The position numbers and the translations under genes were made by a program. A DNA stretch of 64,000 nt from contig NZ_CP114413.1 in assembly GCF_027270315.1 (NCBI RefSeq), positions 992,001 to 1,056,000 of the forward strand, in the 5' to 3' direction. The number at the start of each line of letters is the position of its first letter. Position 1 is the stretch's first letter. The DNA comes from Streptomyces cinnabarinus. Its GTDB lineage: Bacteria; Actinomycetota; Actinomycetes; Streptomycetales; Streptomycetaceae. The notes beneath the pieces were generated by a model, which saw nothing but the letters and a program-made list of their open reading frames with translations, had not been told where the DNA came from and did not search any database. This document shows, one piece after another, positions 7,538 to 17,203 of this stretch.

Positions 7538-10500
7538 GCACGTACGACGAGACCACCGCGGCCGCGCTGCTGGAGGCGGGCGCCGTCCTTCCGCCGGGCA
7601 GCACCGACCGCGAGGACGCCGACACCCTCACCGTCCGCACCTATACCCACCCCGCCCTGGACGACCGGCGCGTCGTCCGGCTGGTGCCGGGCACACTGGG
7701 CGAGGCGGAGGATCTCGCCCTGGAGTTCCTGGGCCTGGCCCGCGAGCCTCGGACGCCCGAGGTCGGGCAGGTGCGCCGCGAGACACTCGGCTTCCCCGCC
7801 TGGGCGCTGGTCTACGACCCGGCCAACGGCCACCACGCGCTGGCCCTGGTCAAGGACGTCGAGCGGCTCGCCCGGCAGGCCAAGTCCCGGCCAGGCACCG
7901 CCAAGGACGGCTTCGAGGCACTGGGCGAGCGGCTCGGCCGGGCCGTCCCGCACTTCCTGCCGACGTTCTACGAGCAGGCCGCGCGGATCTTCCTCCAGCA
8001 CGAGAACACGACGTACGCGGCGGCCTTCTTCGGCAAGGCGCGCGAGGCCGAGCGGGTGCACGCGCTGGCCGTGGACGAGGACCGGCAGCGCGCGGTGTTC
8101 CTGGAGTTCGCCTTCGCCGGGGCGCTGACGGTCAAGGCGCTCAAGGAGCATGTGAAGGATCTGGCCCGGCGGCTCGACCCCGGCGAGGCGTGGGCGCAGT
8201 ACCGGCAGCTGACCGTGGAGCGCTGCGCGGCGGGCATGCCGCCGTACGCCTCGCTGCCGCAGGACGCCCGGAGCCTGATCAAGGCGGCCGGACTGGCCCG
8301 GGTGACGGAGGAGTGCGCCCTGGTCGCCGACCTGATCGCCTCCCCGGCCGCGGTGCGCGCTCCGGCCTCCTTCTGGAACACCTACCGCGCCACGCTGACC
8401 GTGCTCGCCAAGGAGCGCCCGCAGGCGCGGGTCCGGCTGCTGGAGATCATGCCGGGCGGTCTGGGCAGGTCCGTCGAGGACGACGAGTTCTGGCTCGGGA
8501 TCCTCGCGGAGACGAGCGCCGACCGGCTGCTGACCGGCGAGGACGCGGGCGAGGTGGACCCGGCGGAGTGGCTCGGCCGGTGGGCGACCTACCGCAAGCA
8601 CGGCTCCGCCGTCTCCGGACGGTCCCCCGCCACGCTCGCGCTGGCCGAGCGGATGGCTCCGCGGCTGCGTGCCGAGGGGCGGGCGGTCGATCTGTTCACC
8701 GGCCGCTGGCACGCGGGCGCCGACCTGGATCTGCTCGACCTGTGCGCGGCGGAGGGCGTCCCGCTGTCGGTGCCCGAGGTGGACACCCCCGTCCACGTGG
8801 CACTCGACCGCTGGCTGCGCGACGAGCGCCCCGGCCGCCGTGACCTGGTGGCCACCGCCGCCGACCCACGGCTGCGGCGCCTGCTCTACGAGGCGCTGGG
8901 CACCCTCGGCCGGGACCGTGGCTCCGACAAGCTGCTGGAGTCGGTCGCCGCGCACCCGGTGCTGGGCGAGGTGCTGCGGGATTGGATCGCCGACCGGGCC
9001 GACGAGTTCACCCGGGCGACCGGGCTGCCCGGCGCGCGGGAGGCGCTGGACCGGCTGCGGACCTTCCAGTCGGTGGCCAGGCTGGTCGAACCCGAGGCCG
9101 TGGCCCTGGTCGCCGCCCATGAGGTCGCGCCGCTGCTGGGCCGTACGCTGCGCGCGGGCATCATCGACGAGCTGGGCTGGCCCGCCCTCGACGAGGCGCT
9201 CCGGCTGCTCGACTCCGAGATCCGCCCCAAGAGCCACCTCAACGACCTGATGGTCAGCGAGGCATGGCCCGCGCTGATCCTGTCACGGGGGCACAAGGCG
9301 GTCGTCGTCGGCCCGCAGGAGGTGCTGCTCGAACACGAACTGCGCCTGCCCGTCGAGCTGGACCGCTGGAGCCGCCCCCAGTTCCGTTACACCGACGGCG
9401 AGTTGCTGGTGATGTGGCGGCAGGACGCAAAGCAGTGCGGCTACTGGTCGGCGCGGCCGTCGGAGGTGTTCACGCTCACCGGCGAGCAGCTCGGCTACTA
9501 CCACGGCCACAACCTCGCCTCCCCGTCGATCCCGCTACCCGGCGGCGGCCGGGCCACCGGTGGCCGCACCCTGCACGCGGGTGACACCGTGCTGCCCCCG
9601 AACCGCCCGGTCCTCAGCGACGGCATCACCTGCTGGCGCCAGGGCCACCAGGGGCGGCAGCAGCTGTGGCTGGAGTACGACCCGGCCACCGGCACGCACA
9701 GCCGTGCCTCGCTGCCCGCCTTCCTGCGGTCCGGCATCCACGAGGACGCCACCCTCGACCAGCACCAGTGCGAGGTGCTGCCCCTGCAACCCGGCCTGGA
9801 GCACAGCCCGTTCGGCACCGACGGCACAGTCCTCGGACGCTGGGTGCGCACCGGGACGGAGGACGGCGAGAGGCTGACGACCGTCGGCACTCCGGACGGC
9901 CGTACGGTCACCCTGCGCCGGACGGTGGGCATTCCGCTGGGTTCGCTGCGGCTGCCCGGGGGCGCCGAGCCGGTCGTCGCGCGGGACGGCTCGCGCATCG
10001 CCCTGTTCGCGGCCGAGGACACCTCCGCGGGCGGCATGCTCGGCCAGGTGACCCTGGGTGAGCGGGGCCATCGGTTCGCTGCGGGCAGCCGGTACGTACC
10101 ACCGGTGGCCTTCTGGCACGCCCTGCGTCCTCGTGACGAGAAGGGCTCGGCCGTGCTGCGCGGCCTGGGCGACGAGCGGGCGGCGGCACTGCTGCGGGCG
10201 TCCGCCGCCGCCACGGCGGAATACCGTGCGCAGTTCGCCGCGGCCACGACCCCGGAGGACCGCGCCAAGATCCCCAGCGCCGACGAGTTCGTACTGCGGG
10301 CCGTCCGGTCGACCCTGACCGAACTGACCGACGAGCGGCTGCTGATCGGTGTCACCTCCCTGGTGCGGGCGGCCCGCAGCGTCATCGAGTCGGCCATGAC
10401 CCTCGCGGCGCCCCCGGTCGAGCGGCCACCGGTGAACAAGCGGCGCACGGAGGGCATGTTCGCGGACTACAGCCCCGAGCACGGCGACGACCGCACCCTG

Positions 10501-12504
10501 CGCGACGCCACCGCCGGCCTGACCAGCATGTGGGGCGGCTGGGGCAGCACGGAGCAGTGGAGCATGCTGCGGCAGATCCGCGCGGCGAACCACGTGCTGT
10601 CCGGCCGCCCCGCCGACGGCACGCCACTGTCCACGGACAACACGCGTCCGGCGCCGCTGAGCGACGGCTGGGTCAGCGACGAGTACACGATCCCGCGGAT
10701 CGGCATGATCTGGCCGGACCTGCTCGGCGTGGTCCGCCCGCTCGCCTACCGGGCCGCGCTGGCGACGGTGCCCACGGCCCAACGGGAGGCGCTGCTCCTG
10801 CTGTTCGAGGCGCTCGCCGAAGGCCCCCTCGCCACCGGGGAGGGGGTGCGCGTGGTCGTCCTGGGCGAGCCGACGGAGAAGCAGCAGCGGCTCGGCCAGG
10901 TCCTGCGCCGGGACGGCCGTACGGTCGTCGTGCTCGGCTGCCAGAACGTCGACACGGCCCGCGGCCGGACCAACTGGCTCGCGCTGGACCACGATCCGAC
11001 CGGCGCGTTCGGTGCCGTCGCCCACTTCACCCTGGAGAGCGAGACCCGGCACCCGCAGGCGTTCCCCGCCGACGGGCTCGCCGCCGTGGCCCGGCTGGTC
11101 CGGGACAAGGGCGCCGCGCCCTGGCGGCCCGAGGCGGTCGAGGCGTTCGCCGCCGTCACCCGGGGCGGGCTCGGCCCGCTCCAGGCGGGTGTGCTGCTGG
11201 CCGGTCTGCCGCACGAACGCGACCCCGAGGCGCTCGCCCTCCTGGGCCTGAAGCCACGGCAGATGGACCAGGCGAAGGGCATGCTCGGCTCGCTCGGGAA
11301 GACGGACCGCACGGCGCTGCTCTCGGCGCTGCTGCCCGCCGACCCCGCCGACCTGTGGCGGACCGGCCCGGATCTGGCCGCCGCGGGCACGGTGTGGGCC
11401 GAGCGTCTCGGCTCGGTCGTCCGGCTGCCCGAGGAGCTGTCGGCCGACCTCGCGGGGCTGCCCGCCGGGTCCGCCGAGACGGTGCTCAACCCCGGGCGTA
11501 CCCCCTGGATCAAGGGGACCACGGTGCTGCGCCCCGACAAGGACGGCAACCTGGTCCCGCAGGACCCGGCGGCCGAGCCCGGCCGGCACGACCTGTCGAG
11601 TGCGGTCCTGACGCTGGCCTCCCTCGCCTATGCCCTGCCCTACGGCCACCCGCTGCGGGCCGCGCTGCCGGAAGGGCTCGCCGCGCTGCGCCGCCGGATC
11701 GCCGACCCGGAACTCCTGCTCCCGCTCGACGTCGAGTGGACGGAGAAGGGCAGCTCGACCGCCGTGGAGCTGCGCAAGGCGTACGGCCTCCCGGAGACCG
11801 GCGGGGCCGACGCGCACGGCCGGACCCGGGTGGCCGAGGCTCTGGTGCTGCGGCCGTGGCACCGCGACCTGGAGCAGCCCCTGGTCCGCACGGCCGGCCT
11901 CACCGGCCCGGACGACGCCGTACTCGGGCTCCTCGAAGGGCTGGTGGGCCCGCACCGCGGTGCCGGGCTGCGCTCGCTGCGGGCGCTCCTGTCCGACGAC
12001 CTCGCCCGAGCCGTCGCGGCGGGCACCGACCCCACGGGGCCCGTCGGCCACGCCCAGGACCCCACGGTCAGCGTGCCGGAGCTGGTCAAGGAGGTCGCCG
12101 AAGCCCAGGGTCTGAGCGAGGACGCGGCGGCGCTGTACCTCCAGCTGCTCACGCTGCCCGATCCGACGGACCGCAATTGCGCCCGCTGGACCGGCTGGAA
12201 GCCCGCCCGGCTGAAGAAGTCCCGCGCCGAACTGGCGGCGACCGACCTGGTCGTCGAGGCGAAGCGGACCCGCGCGGGGCGCACCCTGTTCCTGCCGGGC
12301 GCCTGGCGGGACCTGAAGGGCTCCGCGCTGCCGGTGGAGGCGTGGAAGGAGGGCCTGTACCCGATCGGCGAGCATGTGCGGACCGTCCCGCAACGGCCGC
12401 TGACCGAACTGTTCGCCCGCGCGTGGGAACGCGTCCGCGGCGGCGACACCCCGGCCTACGAGGAACTCACCACGCGGGCCACCCGGAAGGGACGCCGCCG
12501 ATGA
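7534..12504 (+). CDS. Very large protein of unknown function (1656 aa) in the MoxR-VWA-SWIM operon
   Basis: I recognise no catalytic domain in this 1656-residue protein. It is acidic and Leu/Ala/Arg-rich with no signal peptide or membrane segment. The N-terminal third looks like helical repeats (for example EQAARIFLQHENTTYAAAFFGKAREAERV, tetratricopeptide-like). A central region of about residues 580-900 is richer in strands (FRYTDGELLVMWRQDAKQCGYW; LGRWVRTGTEDGERLTTVG). The C-terminal third is again helical and ends in a basic tail (TRKGRRR). Position and size suggest it stands in for the long YehI-like scaffold of related operons, with the DUF4132 part on the preceding gene. ATGA overlaps join it to both neighbours. 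It may be the client-binding or scaffold subunit, which is inference only. Confidence 0.6.
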   Translation: MSTYDETTAAALLEAGAVLPPGSTDREDADTLTVRTYTHPALDDRRVVRLVPGTLGEAEDLALEFLGLAREPRTPEVGQVRRETLGFPAWALVYDPANGHHALALVKDVERLARQAKSRPGTAKDGFEALGERLGRAVPHFLPTFYEQAARIFLQHENTTYAAAFFGKAREAERVHALAVDEDRQRAVFLEFAFAGALTVKALKEHVKDLARRLDPGEAWAQYRQLTVERCAAGMPPYASLPQDARSLIKAAGLARVTEECALVADLIASPAAVRAPASFWNTYRATLTVLAKERPQARVRLLEIMPGGLGRSVEDDEFWLGILAETSADRLLTGEDAGEVDPAEWLGRWATYRKHGSAVSGRSPATLALAERMAPRLRAEGRAVDLFTGRWHAGADLDLLDLCAAEGVPLSVPEVDTPVHVALDRWLRDERPGRRDLVATAADPRLRRLLYEALGTLGRDRGSDKLLESVAAHPVLGEVLRDWIADRADEFTRATGLPGAREALDRLRTFQSVARLVEPEAVALVAAHEVAPLLGRTLRAGIIDELGWPALDEALRLLDSEIRPKSHLNDLMVSEAWPALILSRGHKAVVVGPQEVLLEHELRLPVELDRWSRPQFRYTDGELLVMWRQDAKQCGYWSARPSEVFTLTGEQLGYYHGHNLASPSIPLPGGGRATGGRTLHAGDTVLPPNRPVLSDGITCWRQGHQGRQQLWLEYDPATGTHSRASLPAFLRSGIHEDATLDQHQCEVLPLQPGLEHSPFGTDGTVLGRWVRTGTEDGERLTTVGTPDGRTVTLRRTVGIPLGSLRLPGGAEPVVARDGSRIALFAAEDTSAGGMLGQVTLGERGHRFAAGSRYVPPVAFWHALRPRDEKGSAVLRGLGDERAAALLRASAAATAEYRAQFAAATTPEDRAKIPSADEFVLRAVRSTLTELTDERLLIGVTSLVRAARSVIESAMTLAAPPVERPPVNKRRTEGMFADYSPEHGDDRTLRDATAGLTSMWGGWGSTEQWSMLRQIRAANHVLSGRPADGTPLSTDNTRPAPLSDGWVSDEYTIPRIGMIWPDLLGVVRPLAYRAALATVPTAQREALLLLFEALAEGPLATGEGVRVVVLGEPTEKQQRLGQVLRRDGRTVVVLGCQNVDTARGRTNWLALDHDPTGAFGAVAHFTLESETRHPQAFPADGLAAVARLVRDKGAAPWRPEAVEAFAAVTRGGLGPLQAGVLLAGLPHERDPEALALLGLKPRQMDQAKGMLGSLGKTDRTALLSALLPADPADLWRTGPDLAAAGTVWAERLGSVVRLPEELSADLAGLPAGSAETVLNPGRTPWIKGTTVLRPDKDGNLVPQDPAAEPGRHDLSSAVLTLASLAYALPYGHPLRAALPEGLAALRRRIADPELLLPLDVEWTEKGSSTAVELRKAYGLPETGGADAHGRTRVAEALVLRPWHRDLEQPLVRTAGLTGPDDAVLGLLEGLVGPHRGAGLRSLRALLSDDLARAVAAGTDPTGPVGHAQDPTVSVPELVKEVAEAQGLSEDAAALYLQLLTLPDPTDRNCARWTGWKPARLKKSRAELAATDLVVEAKRTRAGRTLFLPGAWRDLKGSALPVEAWKEGLYPIGEHVRTVPQRPLTELFARAWERVRGGDTPAYEELTTRATRKGRRR

Positions 12505-13715
12505 CGACCGCCCCCGCCCCAGCCCCGTCCGACCGACCGGAAGACCCGCAGCCCATGACCACCGCCCTCGCCACCCGCCAGATCGTCCCGCCCGAGGATC
12601 TGTACGCCGCCGAACTGGCCTTCCTCGCCGCGTACGACGACGGTCCGCGACCGCCCGCCTGGCGGCTCACGCCCCGTGCCGTCGTCACCTTCGTCATGGG
12701 CAGCGGCGGCCGGGCGCTGAAGCTGCCCGACACGGCCGAAGCACCGGACGGGGTGCCGCGGCGGCTGGAGGTGTCGGCGAAGTTCGTCGGCGACCGGGCG
12801 CTGGTCGAGCGCTGTGTCGTCACGCTCGCCGGCGAACGCGGACTGCTGCTGGTCGGTGAGCCCGGCACCGCCAAGTCCATGCTGTCGGAGCTGCTGTCGG
12901 CGGCGGTGTGCGGTACCAGCGGACTGGTCGTGCAGGGCACCGCGGGCACCACCGAGGACCAGCTCAAGTACGGCTGGAACTACGCCCTGCTACTGGCCCA
13001 GGGCCCCAGCCGGCAGGCCCTGGTGCCGTCGCCCGTGCTCACCGCCATGTCCCGGGGCGGCATCGCCCGGGTCGAGGAGGTCACCCGCTGTCTGCCCGAG
13101 GTGCAGGACTCGCTGGTCTCGCTGCTCTCCGAGCGGCGGATCGCGGTGCCCGAACTGGCGGGCGGCGAGGACTCGTTGGCGCATGCCGCGCCCGGCTTCA
13201 ACCTCATCGCCACGGCCAACCTGCGGGACAAGGGCGTCTCGGAGATGTCCGCCGCGCTCAAGCGCCGCTTCAACTTCGAGACGGTCGGCCCGATCGCGGA
13301 CCTCGACGCCGAGACCGCGCTGGTCCGCAGCCAGGCGCGGGCCTCGGTGGAGCGGGCGGGGGCCGCCTTCCAGGTCGACGACGCGGTGCTGGAGGCGTTG
13401 GTGACCGCGTTCCGTGATCTGCGGGAGGGGCGGTCCGCCGAGGGCTGGGAGGTGGAGCGGCCGTCCACGGTGATGAGCACGGCGGAGGCGGTGTCCGTGG
13501 CGGGCGCGCTGGGCCTGGCCGCGGCGTACTTCCCGGGCGACCAGGATGTGCTCGGGCTGCTGCCGGGCCATCTGCTCGGCGTGGTCCGCAAGGACGACCC
13601 GGCCGACGCGGCCCGCCTGCGCGGCTACTGGGACGGCCCGGTCCGGCGCCGCGCCGAGCAGGGCTCCGCCACCTGGCGCACCCTGTGGGACCTGCGCACG
13701 GTCCTGGAGGGCTGA
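12501..13715 (+). CDS. MoxR-type AAA+ ATPase (YehL-like)
   Basis: About 404 residues. Walker A is LLVGEPGTAKSM near residue 116. The Walker B region reads GGIARVEEVTRCLPEVQDSLVSLLSERR near 187, so the usual Asp-Glu is Glu-Glu. Sensor 1 is NLIATANLRDKGVSEMS near 233, followed by the arginine-bearing ALKRRFNFETV. MoxR ATPases act as chaperones for VWA-domain partners, and a VWA protein is encoded immediately downstream. ATG at 12501 overlaps the preceding stop. A second in-frame ATG near 12555 gives a similar N-terminus (MTTALATRQ) and could be the true start. The next gene follows after 5 bp. The substrate is unknown. Confidence 0.85.
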   Translation: MTTAPAPAPSDRPEDPQPMTTALATRQIVPPEDLYAAELAFLAAYDDGPRPPAWRLTPRAVVTFVMGSGGRALKLPDTAEAPDGVPRRLEVSAKFVGDRALVERCVVTLAGERGLLLVGEPGTAKSMLSELLSAAVCGTSGLVVQGTAGTTEDQLKYGWNYALLLAQGPSRQALVPSPVLTAMSRGGIARVEEVTRCLPEVQDSLVSLLSERRIAVPELAGGEDSLAHAAPGFNLIATANLRDKGVSEMSAALKRRFNFETVGPIADLDAETALVRSQARASVERAGAAFQVDDAVLEALVTAFRDLREGRSAEGWEVERPSTVMSTAEAVSVAGALGLAAAYFPGDQDVLGLLPGHLLGVVRKDDPADAARLRGYWDGPVRRRAEQGSATWRTLWDLRTVLEG

Positions 13716-13720
13716 CGGCC

Positions 13721-16700
13721 ATGCCCCTCTCCCCCGACGAGGCGATGACCGCCCTCACCGACCCGGCGGCCCCCTACCTCATCGGCGTTCGCCATCACGC
13801 CCCGTCCCTGGCCGCCGCCATGTCCGCTCTCCTGGACGCGGCCGAGCCCGATGTGCTGCTCGTCGAACTCCCGGCGGAAATGCAGGAATGGCTGCCGTGG
13901 CTGGCCCATGAGGAGACACAGGCACCGGTTGCGCTCGCGGCCGCGCCCACGGGTGGCGACGGGGGTGGTCCGGCGTTCTACCCGTTCGCCGAGTTCTCGC
14001 CCGAGCTGGCCGCTGCCCGCTGGGCGGCGCGGCGCGGGGTGCCGGTCGTCGCGTGTGATCTGCCGTTGGCCGACCGGGCGTGGGGTGAGGGGCGGAGCGC
14101 GGGCGGGTCGGGGTCAGCCGGTCCCGGTATCGCCGAGGTGCTGCGGGCCCGGCTGACCGGGCGCCCGGGGGACGATCTGTGGGACCGTCTGGTGGAGGCC
14201 ACCGCTCCGGGCTCCCCGCCGGAGGCGCTGCGCCGGGCCGCTCTGCTCACGGGCTGGGCCCTGCGCGAGGACGCGGCGGCGTCGGTGGGCGTGCCCGAGC
14301 TGGATCTGCGGCGCGAGCGGTGGATGCGGGCGCGGCTGGCGGAGGCCACGGCGAAGGGGGAACGGGCGGCGTTGGTCATCGGCGCGTTTCACGCTCCGGC
14401 GCTGGTGGCGGCCGAGCCCGATGCCGCCTCGGAGGTCGACTCACCCACAGTGGGCGGGAGTTGGACCACCTCCCTCATCCCCTACACCTACGCCCTGCTC
14501 GACGAGCGCTCCGGATACCCGGCCGGCATCCGGGATCCGGAGTGGCAGCACCTGGTGTGGGCGGCGGCCGGGGAGCCGACCGCGCTGGAGGAGGCGCTGA
14601 CGCGGGCGGCCGTGCGGGTGTGCGCCGAACTGCGCTCGCTCGGGCATCCGTCGGGGCCCGCCGACGCCCGGGAGATCACGCGCCTCGCCGGTGATCTGGC
14701 GAGGCTGCGGGGACTGCCCGCCGCGGGGCGTGGTGAGCTGGTCGAGGCCGTTCAGACGGTGCTCGCGCAGGGCGAACCGTACGGCCGGGGGCGGGCGGTG
14801 GCGCGGGCGATGGAGCGGGTGCTCGTCGGCACCCGCGTCGGGCGGCCCGCGCCCGGCGCGCCCCGCAGCGGTCTGGCCCCGGCGGTGGAGTCGGAGCTCG
14901 CGGAACTGGGCCTGCCGGGACCGGGAGCCGCCGGCGCCGCACGTGAGCTCCGGCTGGATCCGCTCCGTTCGGATCTGGACCGTCGGCGCGAACTGCTGCT
15001 GCGCCGCCTGACCGTGTGCCGGGTGCCCTACGCGGAGGCCCAGGAGGTGACCGGTGCGGGCGGCGCCGAGGCGCTGACCTCGCGCTGGGAGGCGCGCTGG
15101 ACCCCGGCGACGGCGGCGATGCTGACGGCGGCCGGAGTGCGCGGGGTGACCGCGGCCCAGGCCGCCGAGGGAGTGCTGCGCGAGCGGCGCCGGACGGAGC
15201 GGGACGAGGGCGGGAGTACGGCCGAGCAGGCACTGCGGGGTCTGCGGGAGTCGGCGGAGTGCGGACTGCCCGCGCTCGCGGACGAACGGCTCGCGGATGT
15301 CGCCGAGGTGCTGCCGTACTCCGGCACGCTGCCCGAACTCCTCGACGGACTCGCCCTGTTGGACCGGCTGCGCGCCGGTCACATCCCGGGCCTCGCCGCC
15401 GACGAGCACCGTACGGAACGGGCCGTCGCCGTGGCCGAGGCGCTGACGTCCGCCGCGGTGCGCCAGGTGGACGGGCTGACCGGATCCGAGGACCCGGCCG
15501 ACGCCCATGCCCTGCTCGAACTCGCCCACCGCGCCGATCAGTCGGGCGGTATCCGCCTCACCGACGCGCTCACCCGGCTCGCGGCCGACGGCTCGCCGTT
15601 GATGCGGGGCGCCGCCGGGGCGGTACGCGTCCTGCTCGGGCACGAGGCGCCGGACGCCCTGGGCGGCCGTATCGCCTCGTGGGTCGACTCGGCCACCACC
15701 GGGGAGTCCCGGTCGGCGCTGACCGCCCGGCTCACGGGCGTGCTGACCGCGGCCGGACCACTGCTGGAGTCGGCGCCGGCCGCGCTGGAGCCGCTGCTCG
15801 GCCGGGTGGCGGAGCTGTCGGACCGGGCGTTCCTGGATCGGCTGCCCGCGTTGCGCGGCGGCTTCGACACGCTCAGCCCGGCGGCTCGCGAGCGCCTGCT
15901 CGCCGCCGTGGAGGACCGCCTCGGCGCCGGACGAGCGGTGACCGACACCGGCGGCGTCGACCCCGTCGCGCTGGCCACCTGGACACGAGCCGACCTCGCG
16001 GCCAGGGCGGACCTGGAGCGGCTCGGGCTGCTGCTGTCACCCCGGGCGGCGGAAACGCGGGAGCCCGAAACCCCGGGACCCGCCACGGACTTGGCGGACC
16101 GGCAGCTCTCCCCCGCCGACCGCTGGCGGCTGGTGCTGGGGCGGCGCTCCGATCAACTCCCGCGTTCCGCGGCCGGGTTGGCCACCGCGCTGGACGAGCT
16201 GTACGGCTCCGGGCGCGGCGAGGGCAGCCGGGGCGGGCTGCCGGGAGCGGGCGGCGGCCGGGAGGCGCCGTATCCGGGGGTTCGGGAGTGGTCGGAGGAG
16301 CTGGCCGCGTTGTTCGGGCCGGGGATCCGGGAGGAGGTGCTGGCCGCCGCGGCGGCGGAGGGCCGTACCGATGTGCTGGCCGAGCTCGATCCGGACCGCG
16401 TGCGGCCGTCCGTGGATCTGCTGCGGACCGTGCTGCGGCATGCCGGCGGACTCCCGGAGGCACGGCTGGCCGCGCTGCGGCCCCTCGTACGGCGGCTGGT
16501 GGACGCCCTGACCCGGGAGCTGGCCACGCGACTGCGCCCCGCCCTGCACGGCACGGCTCTGCCGCGCCCGAGCCGGCGTCCGGGCGGCGGCCTGGACCTG
16601 CCGCGCACCCTGCGCGCCAACCTGGCGACCGCACGACGCGAGCCGGACGGCCGGGTCGTGGTGATCCCGGAGCGACCGGTGTTCCGCACCCGGGCGAAAC

Positions 16701-17203
16701 GGGCCGCCGACTGGCGGCTGATCCTGGTGACGGACGTGTCCGGGTCGATGGAGGCGTCCACGGTCTGGGCCGCGCTCACCGCCTCGGTACTGGCCGGGGT
16801 GCCCACGCTGTCCACGCACTTCCTCGCCTTCTCCACCGAGGTCATCGACCTCACCGGTCATGTCGAGGATCCGTTGTCCCTGCTGCTGGAGGTCAGCGTG
16901 GGCGGCGGTACGCACATCGCCGCGGGGCTGCGGCACGCGCGTGAACTGGTCACGGTGCCGTCCCGGACGCTCGTGGTGGTGGTCAGCGACTTCGAGGAGG
17001 GCTATCCGCTCGGCGGGCTCCTCGGCGAGGTGCGCGCCCTGGTCGGGGCGGGCTGCCATGTGCTGGGCTGCGCGAGTCTCGACGACGCGGGCCGCCCGCG
17101 CTATTCCACCGGCGTCGCGGGACAGCTCGTCGCCGCGGGCATGCCGGTGGCCGCCCTCAGTCCGCTCGAACTCGCCCGCTGGGTAGGAGAGAAGATCGCA
17201 TGA
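13721..17203 (+). CDS. DUF5682-VWA fusion protein (YehM plus YehP-like)
   Basis: This 1160-residue protein joins two modules usually encoded apart. The N-terminal DUF5682-like part opens with YLIGVRHHAPSLAAAMSALL and VLLVELPAEMQEWLPWL near residues 18-65. A long Leu/Ala/Arg-rich middle follows. The C-terminal VWA domain has an intact MIDAS: DVSGSMEAS near residue 1004, threonine in GGGTHIAAGL near 1065, and aspartate in VVVSDFEEGYPLGG near 1090. A metal-dependent protein-binding surface worked on by the adjacent MoxR ATPase is the expected role. ATG at 13721 follows GGAGG. The stop overlaps the SWIM gene by 4 bp. No secretion signal is present. Confidence 0.8.
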   Translation: MPLSPDEAMTALTDPAAPYLIGVRHHAPSLAAAMSALLDAAEPDVLLVELPAEMQEWLPWLAHEETQAPVALAAAPTGGDGGGPAFYPFAEFSPELAAARWAARRGVPVVACDLPLADRAWGEGRSAGGSGSAGPGIAEVLRARLTGRPGDDLWDRLVEATAPGSPPEALRRAALLTGWALREDAAASVGVPELDLRRERWMRARLAEATAKGERAALVIGAFHAPALVAAEPDAASEVDSPTVGGSWTTSLIPYTYALLDERSGYPAGIRDPEWQHLVWAAAGEPTALEEALTRAAVRVCAELRSLGHPSGPADAREITRLAGDLARLRGLPAAGRGELVEAVQTVLAQGEPYGRGRAVARAMERVLVGTRVGRPAPGAPRSGLAPAVESELAELGLPGPGAAGAARELRLDPLRSDLDRRRELLLRRLTVCRVPYAEAQEVTGAGGAEALTSRWEARWTPATAAMLTAAGVRGVTAAQAAEGVLRERRRTERDEGGSTAEQALRGLRESAECGLPALADERLADVAEVLPYSGTLPELLDGLALLDRLRAGHIPGLAADEHRTERAVAVAEALTSAAVRQVDGLTGSEDPADAHALLELAHRADQSGGIRLTDALTRLAADGSPLMRGAAGAVRVLLGHEAPDALGGRIASWVDSATTGESRSALTARLTGVLTAAGPLLESAPAALEPLLGRVAELSDRAFLDRLPALRGGFDTLSPAARERLLAAVEDRLGAGRAVTDTGGVDPVALATWTRADLAARADLERLGLLLSPRAAETREPETPGPATDLADRQLSPADRWRLVLGRRSDQLPRSAAGLATALDELYGSGRGEGSRGGLPGAGGGREAPYPGVREWSEELAALFGPGIREEVLAAAAAEGRTDVLAELDPDRVRPSVDLLRTVLRHAGGLPEARLAALRPLVRRLVDALTRELATRLRPALHGTALPRPSRRPGGGLDLPRTLRANLATARREPDGRVVVIPERPVFRTRAKRAADWRLILVTDVSGSMEASTVWAALTASVLAGVPTLSTHFLAFSTEVIDLTGHVEDPLSLLLEVSVGGGTHIAAGLRHARELVTVPSRTLVVVVSDFEEGYPLGGLLGEVRALVGAGCHVLGCASLDDAGRPRYSTGVAGQLVAAGMPVAALSPLELARWVGEKIA

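Noticed and set aside
10530..12500. A longer, 1061-residue version of the MoxR ATPase starting inside the preceding gene
   Set aside because: The first 650 residues are out-of-frame translation of the giant protein gene. Family sequence begins only at 12501, where an ATGA overlap supplies a natural start.
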